From Lentinula raphanica (Eukaryota; Basidiomycota; Agaricomycetes; Agaricales; Omphalotaceae), in the NCBI GenBank assembly GCA_027919835.1, contig JANVFP010000054.1, positions 102,150 to 166,149 on the forward strand: DNA of 64,000 nt, in the 5' to 3' direction. Positions 22,591 through 34,026 of the stretch are shown here, piece by piece (within the stretch, counting starts at the first letter, position 1; each line of letters starts with the position of its first letter). Both the position numbers and the translations under genes were made by a program. The notes below the pieces were generated by a model. It saw only the letters and a list, made by a program, of their open reading frames with translations, made no database searches and was not told the origin of the DNA.

Positions 22591-22951
22591 TACATAGGGC
22601 CGGCGCCTAAAAAAACCGGGCAATCACTTTCGCGATGGAAAAATCGAAAAAAACGCGGGCGCTATTGATTAGATAGATTCAAGGCGAAAGATAATCTGTG
22701 ATCAATGCGAAAGGTTCCATGAAGATAATGGGAAAGAAAATCAGTTTTTGAGGTGAAAGAAGAACTTTGATGGGTGAAAAATGGCCCAATATTCAAGCCG
22801 CAAAACGGCATCTATTATCAATGGGAAAGATTATATATAGAGCGCGTACTATGTGCTATTTATGGGAGGAAATTGGGTAAATACTACGAGCGTCAATCAA
22901 CTTTTTGATTCCAACTTTCCCGACCTGTAAAATTATGCTGCGCCCCTAGTG
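22591..22951 (-). repeat. Right terminal inverted repeat with CACTA tip
   Basis: 22591-22903 is the reverse complement of 1-313. 22904-22951 should be the counterpart of the missing left tip. Read inward from 22951 the sequence is CACTAGGGGCGCAGCATAAT. The bases just outside are ACATATATG; the 2-3 bp next to the tip (AC or ACA) are the expected target-site duplication. Confidence 0.87.
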
Positions 22952-23002
22952 ACATATATGTAGCTCGGTGATCATTCGAAGCTGAAGCGATTTCAATCAC
23001 CT

Positions 23003-24267
23003 TTAATCAAGCATATCTACAACAACAGGTCTAAACCCTGCCCCACCGAACCCAGACGTCTGATATTCGACTCTGCGCTTACCCATGGGCCAATTAGCGG
23101 CATTGACGAACACCGTGACCTCTCCGGCTTCGCCAGAAGCAGAAGCATTCGAAATCGAGTGCTCGTTGCTCTCTACCTGATCAAAATCATTTTGTACACT
23201 TCCAACGTTACCCTTAGACCAAGAATGTATATGAGCGCCATGGGCTTCGTGGATATGTCCGAATACATGTAGCCGAGGACGGAGACGAGGAAGAGCAGCG
23301 GCGAGAGCGGGGCAACCAGGGAGATCGCCTCCGTTTGTTCTGTCGAGGATGTTACGAGGAGGTCCGTGGGTTAGTCTAGAAACGGTTTGGATGATTGATA
23401 TCGATGATGAAAGGGATAGCGAGCCTGGAGCTCACAGTATATCTGCTTTTTGGAACTTTGAAACCAACGCTGTTGGAACGTGAATAAGACGAGTTTGGGA
23501 TTTCGGTGTTCAGTGTACTCACCAGGTCCTTCAGCAGCGGTGTAACCAAAAGCCCAGTTATAGAACTCTGGCGACCACTATTCACGAAAGATCAGCGGAC
23601 AGTATAAGCGACTGCTAGCACCAGGGGAATATCGATAATGACGTACCGGAGAGCCATATACCGACCACGACCGACATCCTTCTTTGGCTTGAAAAGTGTA
23701 GAATTCATTTTGCAAGTACACAACGTTCGCCTCGCGAGCCTTTGACCCTTTCAACAAGTCGAGTATACGTCCCCGTTCCTGATATGTTATGAACAATCGA
23801 TCAAGATACAAGCAGTGGTGGTGCATAGCACACTTGGGGCATTGCGTGTCCAGATGCAGACCATCGGTGATGATTCTCCTCGTACCAGCCAGCGTGTAAG
23901 GTGAGATCATGGTTCCCTGCGATGATTCTGATCATTTCGTTTGTGTCAATACACGACGACTCCCAAATTTCGAAGCGAGATAAACATTACACAGAAGTAC
24001 TCACATTTTTGTTCTATGAGGCAAGCTACATATCCAATTCATCGTCCTCTCAAACTCAGCTATAGTCCCGGAATTCGTTAGGTCTCCACTGTGCAGCAGT
24101 ACGTCTCCGTCTGGGACAGGAAATTGCTTTGCGTGTGTATCGCTAACACAGACGAAACGTGTGTAACCACTAGAAGGAGGAGGAATTTTCGTTGGATCAT
24201 ATTCGAGGTAAACGATGTCTTTGTTCTGAGGAGATCTGAGAGTTATGTCCCTTTGTCTAGCCGCCAT
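23003..24267 (-). CDS. Metallophosphoesterase, MPPED1/2 (239FB)-like
   Basis: The product is a calcineurin-like phosphoesterase. The motifs occur in order: VSDTHAK (metal Asp and His), GDLT (bridging Asp), GNHDL (Asn/His), a WSVYGSPWSPEFYNWAF block typical of the MPPED group, LTHGPPRNILD and FGHIHEAHGA. About six exons are needed; the first is 24005-24267 (MAARQRDITLR). The protein is about 300 residues, as in the family. MPPED proteins hydrolyse phosphodiesters in vitro, and the natural substrate is unclear. The stop codon (23003-23005) is only about 50 bp from the transposon tip, so the element sits in the 3' flank or UTR of this gene and may alter its 3' processing. Confidence 0.88.
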
Positions 24268-25543
24268 GGTGGTGGAAGTTCAAAAGAACGTTGCGAGATA
24301 AGATAAGATAAGAAATTCGGAGAGTTCCCGCCCACTTCAACCATCCCAACCTTCTTGTTCCAGTCAATTGCAAACTTGTAAGTACATACGAGCTTTTTGG
24401 CCTACATTCTATATCCGAAGGAAGGCTACTACCTCACAGCGCGCGTTATCCGTAAAGTTGTAAGAGATCGGTAAGTAATAAGGCATTGAAGTATCCCCAC
24501 TTCAACTCCTTTCCGAATATTGATCATGGTCCAAGGGCATTGTTGTGAGTTCGAATACTATTATCATGAAACTCGACTAAGAGCCTTTAGATTCTGGGGA
24601 AACATAGAATGATGGACTATGAGGATCCGGAGATTTCTTGAAAGTTGAAACAGCTATGCAGTTGAAATACGTCCTTTGACCAGCACGGCCGCTAACAGCC
24701 GCTAACCGAAAGAGAAAGTCTTGTCACTGGGTCTTGTGTGCCCGACAAGAGCCGACAAGGCAGATCATTGGCGGTGGCCAAGTGGCAAGCACATTATATT
24801 TGCGAGTTCATTTGCAATTGGATCGTTTCTTCTGGCTTTCAGCGCATTTCTGAGGAGAGTGACGACTCACGAGGTGCATGGTACAGCATCGTACTGGCAA
24901 GGGCCCACATGCTGTGGTGTCCGAGATACTGCTATCAGTCATCGCACGCGCTACTTCAGCCTACTCAGATAGCAATCGATGAATTACCGAAGTGTGATAC
25001 AACCTGATACAGCCTGATCAGCGATAGAGCAGATGGTGAGTTGTGTAGACATCTTTGAACGACAGCCGCCGGGCGACCTGAGAGCAGGCACCTCTCCAAC
25101 ATATTGACAAATTTGACTTTCTTCCTAACCTGAAGAATACCCAAACACCAGGTCGAGGCGAGTACTTGAGAGCTTGGAAGGAGATGGCCAATGGACAAGC
25201 TTGGACAAGAAGGAAGTTAGAACAATAAACGGCGCCCGGGAAGTATTACATAATCCACCACCGAAAAAAAATAAACCCTTTGAGGGAAAGGGTATAAAAG
25301 ATGGCCGATGGCCCATTGTTCGATTTCCGTTTGTACCTTTCCTCTGGTCTTAGGAAAACATTTATAAACTTGCTCTTATCTTTCCGTTGGGCAGGCCCTT
25401 CCCCCTTCCAATCCCTTCCTTCAAGTGAATCAAGTGTGCTATCCTCTCTAGGCCGGGCCTAGTCATCATCATCATTACCCTCGCTCGTTATCCCAGTCTA
25501 CTACAGCCCATCTCTATCCATTCATTTCGCAGATTAAACAAAG
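24268..25543. promoter_or_regulatory. Divergent intergenic region; TATA box of the GH30 gene
   Basis: About 1.3 kb without a supported gene. A good TATA box (GGTATAAAAG) lies at 25291-25300, some 245 bp before the GH30 start, followed by pyrimidine-rich sequence. Short open frames at 24721-25007 lack codon pattern and partners, and I do not call them. Confidence 0.5.
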
Positions 25544-27913
25544 ATGATGTTTTCCAACGAGTTCTCTCTCTTCTCCATCGCTCTTGCGTACATCTTCGGT
25601 TGGATTCAACTCGTTCACGGTCAGACCATCACTGGAATTGTGCGTGTTGAACCATTCACTCGGATTCATTGAGACTGACATTTGTTTGTTCGCTCAGGTA
25701 TCTACTGACGACCAAAGCAAATTGCTTCAGGATATCTCTGATGCTCCTTCATTCTCTTCTGGAAGCGGCGACGCTGATATCACTATCGACCCGACAGCGG
25801 TGTATCAGCAAATGGTAGGATTCGGTGGATCAATGAGTACGTCGCGTCTATCGTCTTGCGTTTCAACAAGAGGCCTAAACCAGTTCTCATACACAGCGGA
25901 CTCGGCTGCTCTGGCTATGCACAATCTCAAGGTCCGTGTTGGATGGGCGCCACTGATTTCGTTTCATCAAATTCACCCTCATCTCCTTATAGAAAGCCAA
26001 CGCTGACAAGTACAACGAGTACTTGAAGACGGCCTTCACCAGCGCGGGCGGAGCTATAAACTACCTGCGTGTTCCAATCGGTGCTTCTGACTTTTCCTCT
26101 TCCGGTGAGCGCAAGAATGTTCATTGTGCGTCCTGAGACAACAAATTAACGCGTCCATTCGTAGCATACAGCCTAGACGACGTTAGCGGTGACACCTCCT
26201 TCAACAACTTCAATATTTCCAACGCTCCCTCGTACCTCTACTCCACTCTGGCGGACATATATGCTGTCAATCCGAACTTGAAGGTCAGCAGTACACGTTC
26301 TCTTTGTGAGGTTTCCGATTGCTCATTTCCTATCTTCATATATCAGATTCATATACTTCCTTGGTCTCCGGTACGTGGAGGTCTGCCGTGGAGGTGGTTT
26401 CATATCTTGATTTTCGTTACAGCCAGCATGGATGAAGGAAGGAAATACGATGAACGGAGGATCTCTTAAGAGTGGTATGGTTGATTCTTGTGAGTCTTGA
26501 GGAGTACACGAACACCTCGGCAATCACTGATAAGTGGACCAGACCCTACCTATCTCTTGAAGGCGGTACAGGGTTATAAGGCCAAGAACCTACCTGTGGT
26601 CGCGGTCTCTATCCAGGTGAGTACTTTGTGTCTCGATTCTGTTCTGTCACTAACCACACCGTTATGCTCAGAACGAACCCCAGAACAGTAACCCCACGTA
26701 TCCCAGCTGTACCATCGATGCCTCCACACAAGCTACCCTCGCCAAATCTCTGCGTAGCTTGCTCGACCAGAACAGTCTCACTGACGTCAAGCTCATCGGC
26801 TATGAGCATAACTGGGATAGTACGAGCTCCTACACTATTCCCATGGTAAGCGCCTGCACTTCCGGCGTCCACATTGGCTTGACTCACCACCGGACCTATT
26901 CTGCTCCTAGGTCGAAGATGCACCGAATGCTTTCGAAGGTGTTGCGTGAGTAACATAGCACAAGTTTTTTTCTGGCTTCAATGCTGAGTTTTGGAATAGT
27001 TTTCATTGCTATGGTGGACAAGTCTCCGAAACGCAAGCTTTCAGCGCCCAATTTCCTAACATCGTATGTTCCTTCCTTCTCTTCACTTCTCTCGGCCCTT
27101 TCCGACACCTGACACTTCTTCTCAGCCGATGTATCAAACCGAATGCGCTGGCACACCGGGTTCGGATTGGTGGACTGATGTTCAGTGGTATGCTGATAAC
27201 CTGTAAGTCCTCGCTGATAGGAAGCTTTTCGCATATCGTTGATAACATCGTGGAATCGTGATATTAGCTGGTCGGACCAGGATACTTCCACGGTACGTAC
27301 CACTTCGGGAGAATTCCAATTCCAGTAATCGTTGCTGATTGGACAACGACAATAACAGGGCATGATGTGGATTTTCGCCTCGGCCGATAATGGCCAAGCT
27401 CCTTTTCCAGGTTCCAACAGCTGTGGAGACGGCTGTCGTGGAATCACAACGGTCACTTCGAGCAGTGTGACCTACAATCAGGAGTTTTACTCCATGGCGC
27501 ACTACACAAGAGCTTTTATCTCTGAGGACGGAACCACGGTGGGCAAGAGGATTGGAGCCAAAGCCAGTAACTCGAACCTCAACGTGGTTGCGTATGTCGT
27601 TGGGGATAGATACTCTCTCGTGGTCCTGAACAGTATGTTGTTGTCGTTTTTCTTTGTACGTGTCTTCCATGTTGAGCATTTATCGAAGGTGGTGGTTCGT
27701 CAAAGCAGACCATTTCCTTCCAAGGGAAACAGGTAAGCAGGCAGAAACTCTTTGTCAGACATTATACCCCATCCTTACCCATCTTTCCGATTCTAGGCCA
27801 CACATACCTTTGCTACTGGCCTGACAACGTTATGGTGGACGGGATCCAACACATCTACGAAACGAATGATTAAGAAACGAGCTGCTCATCATAGAAGGAC
27901 AACGGCTCACTAA
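25544..27913 (+). CDS. Secreted glycoside hydrolase family 30 (endo-beta-1,6-glucanase / glucosylceramidase-like)
   Basis: About 13 short exons. The start MMFSNEFSLFSIALAYIF and the following WIQLVHGQ form a signal peptide, so the enzyme is probably secreted. The mature part begins near QTITGIVSTDD. Family landmarks: MVGFGGSM, INYLRVPIGASDFS, HILPWSPPAWM, VAVSIQNEPQN (acid/base Glu in NEP), DVKLIGYEHNW, YQTECAGTPGSDWWTD (nucleophile Glu in TEC) and a C-terminal beta-domain (VVAYVVGDRYSLVVLN). Fungal members of this type often cleave beta-1,6-glucan of cell walls; that substrate is inferred. The C-terminus ends in an unusual basic tail (TSTKRMIKKRAAHHRRTTAH), so the last splice or stop may be misread. 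The TATA box at 25291 supports expression. Confidence 0.9.
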
Positions 27914-28930
27914 TGACTTTCTCCTTAGGTTTTTATCTCCTTGATGGATTATGCATGTGCCATGTATTGCTCTTGAAGGGCTTATATTATTTATCGTATG
28001 TTTCAATGATAATTGCTGGTCAACGCTTTCCCGCTCTATGTGTCTCGATCTTTGGAACTGCTTATAGTCCTCGGTGTTACTGATATGCTAGGTCATGGAT
28101 ACCAATTCAATTCGCTCAAACCAAGGTGCATAAGGATAGGGGGAGGCGGTAGGCTTTCATCGGGCTGCATAATGCTGCATAATCTTACACCCATCGATTC
28201 CATATACTCCCCAATCGTTTTCCCGTATCATGTGTCCTCTCGGAAGAAGGTTTGCACCTCTCTTGAATACGTCGTACTGATTTACAGTTGTATCGCGGGA
28301 GCCCCCGTCAAATAACGTTTCACGATTAAAGCCTAGGCGGGGAGTCGCTCGTATTCGGGCATCGTTCGAAATGATTTATACCCTTCTACACCGCAATAGT
28401 CGTGATAGCGCCTCCCGCTTCTGTGCTCGATTGCCGGTTTGACTCTGGGGCACCATCATAACGGTATGTATTCAGGGATCCCTCGAATGAATTATCGTTC
28501 CCAACTGGAGTCATCCTTTGAGCAGGAGAAAGCAATTCAGCAGCCTACAAGGGAGCTAGTACGAACTGTTGCGCGGGTAGCCAACCGCAGTTGACATCGG
28601 ATTTCTTTTCGTTCTTTCGTCACGGATACGGCATTCCCTACGCGTCTATGTCACTCTATGGTATTTTTGGGAGAAGGGAGCTTGGTCAGACAATACACGG
28701 TTTCACACTTGCTTAGGACGACGAATGCAATCGCGGCAGCGATAACCTCGATTTTTCGAGGTTAGGTATCTCATACCCAGAGACACCCATGGAGTTTTGA
28801 TCCATTCATAGGATGAGCCAGCACCGTCCAGGTAGAAGGCCGAACTTGATGTTCTGTATGTTCTCTGGAACTGCTTAAAAGGCTGGGTATTCGTGCTAGC
28901 TTGCTCCCCAACCAATCCAAGTTTCTCAGA
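27914..28930. promoter_or_regulatory. Intergenic region upstream of the aldehyde dehydrogenase gene
   Basis: About 1 kb with no supported gene or repeat. It contains the 3' end of the GH30 gene and the promoter of the dehydrogenase. The open frame at 28013-28315 has no recognisable content. Confidence 0.3.
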
Positions 28931-31113
28931 ATGTCTCAAATCTTCACCCATGAATTCAACACCCCGTATACAAGGGAAAGACATCGTTCCACACAGGCCT
29001 TTACATTAACGGCAAATTTGTAGAAGGCTCTGACAAGACTACAATAGAGTAAGTACGCCTGTCTTCACAGCCTGTATCATCACTGAATGTCATTCCATCC
29101 TTAGTATCGTCAATCCTGGTGAGCAGAATAACTTGGGGATGTGTTCTTTGACAATGCCGACACTTTCCACGTAGCTACCGGGAAGGTCATCGCGAAAGTA
29201 GCTGAAGCTACACCCAAAGATGTCGATATCGCCGTAGAAGCTGCCCAGAAGGCTTTCGACACAACATGGGGTCTCAACATGGGGGCTCTGAACGCTCTAG
29301 ATTACTAGCGAAACTTGCTCGGCTTATGGAAGAACATCAGGAAGAGCTTGCGGCCCTTGAAGCATTAGACAATGGTATGGATTGTCTATACTTTCGTATA
29401 CTGACAACAGCGTGCTAATGATGCATCTTAGGTAAAACTTTCAGTTGGGCAATGAATGCCGATACCGCTGTTGCGATCGACACAATCCGTTATTATGCTG
29501 GCTGGGCAGATAAAATCCATGGACAGGTACAAGAGGTAAACTCAGTCCCTTCAATGGTCATCGATCTCGATCGCTGAAAACTCCTTGCTAGACGGATGAG
29601 AAGAAACTCACCTACAGCCGTCATGAGCCAATCGGAGTTGTGGGTCAAATCATCCCATGGAACTTCCCTCTGCTCATGTTGACATGGAAAATTGGGCCTG
29701 GTATGTTTCGAAGACGTCTTTGATTTCGTGCTTGACAATAATTCATTAACCAAATAGCTCTTGCTACCGGGAACTGTATCGTCATGAAGGTACTGTCTTC
29801 TCTAAACTCCAGTTGAACTTGGGTTCTCATGACGGTTTAACTAGCCTTCGGAATTCACTCCTCTGACCGCCCTACGGATGTGTGAACTCATACAGGAAGC
29901 TGGATTTCCAGCAGGCGTCTTCAATCTCCTCACTGGATACGGGAGCACTGTCGGAGCAGCAATCTCGAGCCATATGAAGATTGAAAAGGTCGCTTTCACC
30001 GGTAGTACCATGGTTGGCCGCAAGATTATGGAAGCTGCGGCAAGGAGCAATCTCAAGAACGTCACACTCGAGCTTGGTGGCAAGAATCCCAACATCATAT
30101 TCAACGATGCCGATCTCGACCAGGCCGTCAACTGGGCAGTCCATGGGAGCTAGTAAGTATTTTCATTGAGCGACCGCCCCAACATAGATTTAACAAGATT
30201 CCCAGTTGGAATCATGGTCAAGCTTGTACCGCTGGTTCTCGGATCTTTGTCCAATCCGGAATATATGATGAGTTCCTTGCGAAATTCACCGACAGGTGTC
30301 GGTCCTTGAAGGTCTGTATAGATCATCAACAGCGATTGAATAAACGAACTCAAACATCCACTTCTTTCATCAAAGGTCGGAGACCCATTCGCTCCCGACT
30401 CTTACCAGGGTCCGCAAGCGTCGAAAGCCCAGTACGATGTATGTAACGTTCATCAATTACCTCCATTCCAGACATGAGACTGATGCATTCATTACTCAGC
30501 GTATCATGGAATTCATCCAATCCGGAAAAGACCAAGGCGCCACTGTCCATCTCGGTGGTGACCGTAACGGCACAGAAGGTTACTACATCAACCCAACCAT
30601 CTTCACGAACACTACTCCGGATATGAAGATCGTCCAAGAGGAGATCTTTGGTCCAGTTGGTGTTATCATCAAGTTTGAGGACGAAGAAGGTTCGCAATTA
30701 CTTTCTCTCTTCGCTGGCCTCACGGATGACCTATGACCATATTGTCAGATGTTATTCGTCAGGCCAACGATACTCTCTATGGCCTAGCCGCTGCCGTCTT
30801 CAGTCAAAACATTACTCGAGCCATCAACACCGCTCACCGGTTAAAGGCTGGGACTGCTTGGGTAAGGCATTGTCGAGGCTTCACGCCCCATCTGACATTT
30901 ACCAAATCACTCGCAGATCAACTGTGTGAACCAAATTCACACTAATGTTCCATTCGGTGGATTCAAACAGTCTGGTATCGGTCGCGAATTGGGAGAATAT
31001 GCCCTGCATAAGTTAGTGATCTCTTCGATTCAGACATACCCTCTGCTCATGGTCACCTCTTTAGCTACACTGCGGTCAAAGCTGTTCAAGTAAATCTTGG
31101 ATATGTCATGTAG
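28931..31113 (+). CDS. NAD(P)+-dependent aldehyde dehydrogenase (two apparent -1 frameshifts)
   Basis: The gene has about ten exons and a total near 500 residues, normal for the family. It has [10 protein letters not shown], the nucleotide-binding [18 protein letters not shown] (general-base Glu), GQACTAGSR (catalytic Cys), QEEIFGPV and [15 protein letters not shown]. It oxidises aldehydes to acids, in cytosol or mitochondria; no clear targeting peptide is seen. Two places break the frame. The first is a CCCC run at about 28963-28966, after EFNT, where five C would restore VYKGKTSF. The second is a GGGGG run at about 29280-29285, after GLNM, where one more G would give [13 protein letters not shown]. 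Everything else, including splice sites, is intact, so the breaks may be assembly errors rather than true mutations. Confidence 0.9.
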
Positions 31114-31352
31114 AATATTTCCATAGAACCAGTGAACGAGTAGATGTAGAAGGTCAAACCAAAATTAAGTAGGCAGGGACGACTTGGCATACGGCGAAGG
31201 TAAATTGAAATGATAGGAAACCATGTACTAGTAGAACTGTTCAATCAGTTATCATCATCATCATCATTATCGTTTTGCAGTGTCATCAGATCGTTCAAAC
31301 TACACAATGGATGAATTCAGTCACTTGAATCGTGTCAGAGATTCGATCGAGC
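31114..31352. other. Convergent 3' region with ATC microsatellite
   Basis: This stretch lies between the stops of two convergent genes. It contains a short ATC repeat (31252-31268), and nothing else was seen. Confidence 0.4.
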
Positions 31353-33065
31353 TCACCAGTGTACGAACGGTCGGACTACAGCCGCAACTTCACCCAACCT
31401 TGTCTTGAAGTCTGGAGACAGTACCTCGGAATCCTTGAATCTACATCACCAGATATCGGCTCTTGAGACCTAGAAAAAACCAGGTAGTCCTTACCGATGA
31501 ACAACGGCAAAAGTACGACATTTGAGAAGATCGATATCCCTTGTTCCATGATCAGTGTCGAAATAAACGAGCAGAAATAACACTCCAATCACTTATGATC
31601 CTTGTCGAACCCCTTTGGCGCTACTTTCAACTCGTCCTCAGCACCGAAAATGTTTCTGCGGCTGCCATCTTTTGTAGGTGTCGGGTCCCCGAAGAGCTCG
31701 ACGAATTCAGGATCAGAGATAACCTGTCGTAGTCTATCGGGGGAGCGAGATATATTGGAGCTGGCAGTCACATCCTCCCTTCAGGCGGGTTTATTTGAGG
31801 ATAATAGCGAAACTCACCGGATAGTAGCTAACTCATTTTTGCCTGGACACCATGTACCGGCTGCGAGAAGACTCTCACCACCGGGTCGAACTGACGGAGA
31901 GATGTAAATACGACGCGGTAAACTGATTCGAACGAAGCACTTACTGGAACTGGAGAGTTCGTGCGCAAGATGGTATAAGAATCTGTCGAAGAGCAGCGAA
32001 CGTATGCTCACATATGATCTATTGACTGGTCTTAGTCGCTTAAATAGATCACAAATATAAGCCAGACTCACAGCACGCAAATATCCCTTTCCTGCCACTT
32101 CTGGAAAAGCTCGCGGAGAGGTTCTTCTTATAGGGAGTTTTGTCATTACTGAACCGAATCTGAGTAGAGAAATCAGCGTTCAGTTGTAAGGTCAAGACAA
32201 CACACAGTCGCTCGACCGACTTACATCTCGGTAGATCCTATGTATCACGTCTTTGGGCGGCAGAGGGGGAACATGTGGATCTACTTCTGTAAGCACCTCA
32301 GTGAAACTGTTCACGAAGTCCTTGAATTCCTTTTCAGCGAGACGGTAGACAGGTTCTTCGAGATAGAGTTAAGATGAGCTCTTCAGAAATGTGAAGTTAC
32401 TGGTCTACCGTGTAGTTTGAACCTGCACGTCAAAACGTTAACTCCAACACAAAATCGCAGGGCAACAGTACAAACCATTCCCTATCGTTGCACTCTGTAT
32501 GCGTAAGTTTTTCCAGAAAATCAAAGGTGTTCTTGGATATTTGACCAGGAGGAACTGTCGAACGATCAACGAGGCGAATTGTTCGTGAAGGGGTTCGATT
32601 AATACCTCTGCCAGTCTTCGGAGCCTGGACAACCGCCCCAACTATTTCTTGGCCCTCTCTCAAGTCAAGTTCAGAGTCCTCCTCATCTTCATCTACTCGC
32701 CGCCGCCTTTTACGCGCTGGAGACGTGACAGGTTGTTTTCCGCGTTTCCTCTTAGGATTTTGAGTTTCTTCGTGTTCTTCGTCAGCCTCTTCAGCGTTGA
32801 AGTCCGAGTCATCGTCCAGTGCGTCACTATCATAGTCCCGAGCTCTTTTTCGTTTCTGACCCCTTCTCTTCGTCACAACTTCCTCGGCCTTTTCATCTTC
32901 TGTGCCGTGGTCAGCATCAGAGTCTTCCCTCTCTTCTTTTTCAATATTCGCGTTGGAGCTCTTCCGGCGGCGGGTACTATCCGAAGATTGCTTTGTTTTC
33001 CCGCTGTTAGTGGTAATATTTTGACTAGAGGTCCTCGTCGCGCGACGGTTGGTGGTTTTAGCCAT
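31353..33065 (-). CDS. DUF2461-domain protein with long charged N-terminal region
   Basis: The first exon (up to 33065) encodes about 150 residues of very charged, disordered sequence with several nuclear-localisation-like clusters (KRRGQKRKRAR, NPKRKRGK, ARKRRRRVDEDEED). A domain follows that I recognise as DUF2461: FDFLEKLTHTECNDREW, FVNSFTEV, IHRIYRD, IRFSNDKTPYKKN, HVSIAP, AAGTWCPGKNELATIR, KGFDKDHKDIDLLKCRTFAV and a tail LSPDFKTRLGEVAAVVRPF. Seven or so exons are needed. DUF2461 is widespread in bacteria and fungi with no settled function. Nuclear localisation is inferred from the basic clusters. Confidence 0.8.
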
Positions 33066-34026
33066 TGAAGTCGAGCAGAAAGGTTGTGGTCAAAGCTCAA
33101 GAGCGAGCCCAAATTTGAATTTCGATTACTCAGTCGCCAAGACGGGAAACGCCAATCATGTGAAGATCACGAGCGGCGCGGCGACGACGAACATTTGAAT
33201 ATTGAACTCTACCTCCACCACCGTCTCACCTTCGTTATTTTACTAGAATCACCGACTCGTCCTTGTCATTTTCCTTGTCATGTTCGTGGTAAGAGTCGAG
33301 GACAAAGGAAGCAGATGAAGTGAGCACTGAAGAGAATGAGCCAGTGTAGAATTACAGGTGAATCTTTCTCCTGTAATATTGTTACGTCTGGTCGATAATG
33401 CCTTCCGATGCCGCTCACTGCTTACCTTGGCTCTCAACCTCTCACATTCCAAATCAACAACTCAGGTGGCATTCGATCCACCTACGGACTCAGACTTGAT
33501 GTTCTTCATGTCTCGTGGACAGCCAACCAGACGCCATTCTTGGATCGATACGCGTAAAGAGACGATCATAGACAATGTCACTGCCGAGTACGATGACTGG
33601 AGAAATTTGGAGAAGACAAAAGCGTGTTTCGTTGAGAATGATTCTGAACGTGGTAGTCTTGGCAAGTAGTGGTCGAAGCTAAGCGCTAAAGGTTCAAACT
33701 CAAAATTGAATTCCGATTACTGACCTTCACTCATTTTGCCAACACCAATCATGTGAAGATTATGAGCGCGGCGACCTTCAACTGGAATTCCTGCAGAATT
33801 TGGCAAGGTTGTAGTGATACATCGTTGACACAAATACGGACTTCGAAAATTCAGAGAGGTATGATTGATATCGCTCAAATTCTATACTATCTTATATGAT
33901 CCCTAGCGTGGATAGGAGATAGCCTATTATCAATCAGAAAGAGAACACCAGGTGACTCGCAGGCTAAGCTATTAACAAAACCTTCGGGCCATCATGTTAG
34001 TTTGCCAGTCAAGATTCTTCCCCTGT
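33066..34026. other. Intergenic region with a dispersed imperfect repeat
   Basis: 33109-33184 and 33703-33776 resemble each other (AATTTGAATTTCGATTACT against AATTGAATTCCGATTACT, then CCAATCATGTGAAGAT and GCGGCGAC in both), so the upstream region of the DUF2461 gene seems partly duplicated. The 104-codon open frame at 33358-33669 between them has no recognised homology and is not called a gene. From about 33825 the sequence is homologous to 36265 onward. Confidence 0.45.

Larger units (their letters stand above)
1..22951. mobile_element. Giant CACTA/Plavaka-like DNA transposon (left tip just outside the window)
   Basis: The block is bounded by long inverted repeats (1-313 and 22591-22951) and holds one Tnp2/Plavaka-type transposase gene on the minus strand plus about nine other genes. 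The right end reads inward as CACTAGGGGCGCAGC, the classic CACTA-superfamily start. Position 1 pairs with 22903, so about 48 bp of the left repeat should lie before the window and the whole element should be near 23.0 kb. Autonomous CACTA elements are usually much shorter, so the cargo load is unusual. The transposase has two in-frame stops, so the copy is probably not self-mobile now. The alternative, a host locus flanked by two solo ends, is less likely because both ends pair along more than 300 bp. The target-site duplication cannot be checked here. Confidence 0.8.

Noticed and set aside
24721..25007. Overlapping open frames of 83-89 codons as genes
   Set aside because: No homology that I recognise, no splice context, and they lie in the promoter region of the GH30 gene.
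30150..30697. Minus-strand frames inside the aldehyde dehydrogenase gene
   Set aside because: They are shadows of conserved dehydrogenase exons on the plus strand.
33358..33669. A 104-codon open frame as a small gene
   Set aside because: Sequence looks like chance coding, lies inside a repeated upstream block and has no recognised domain.
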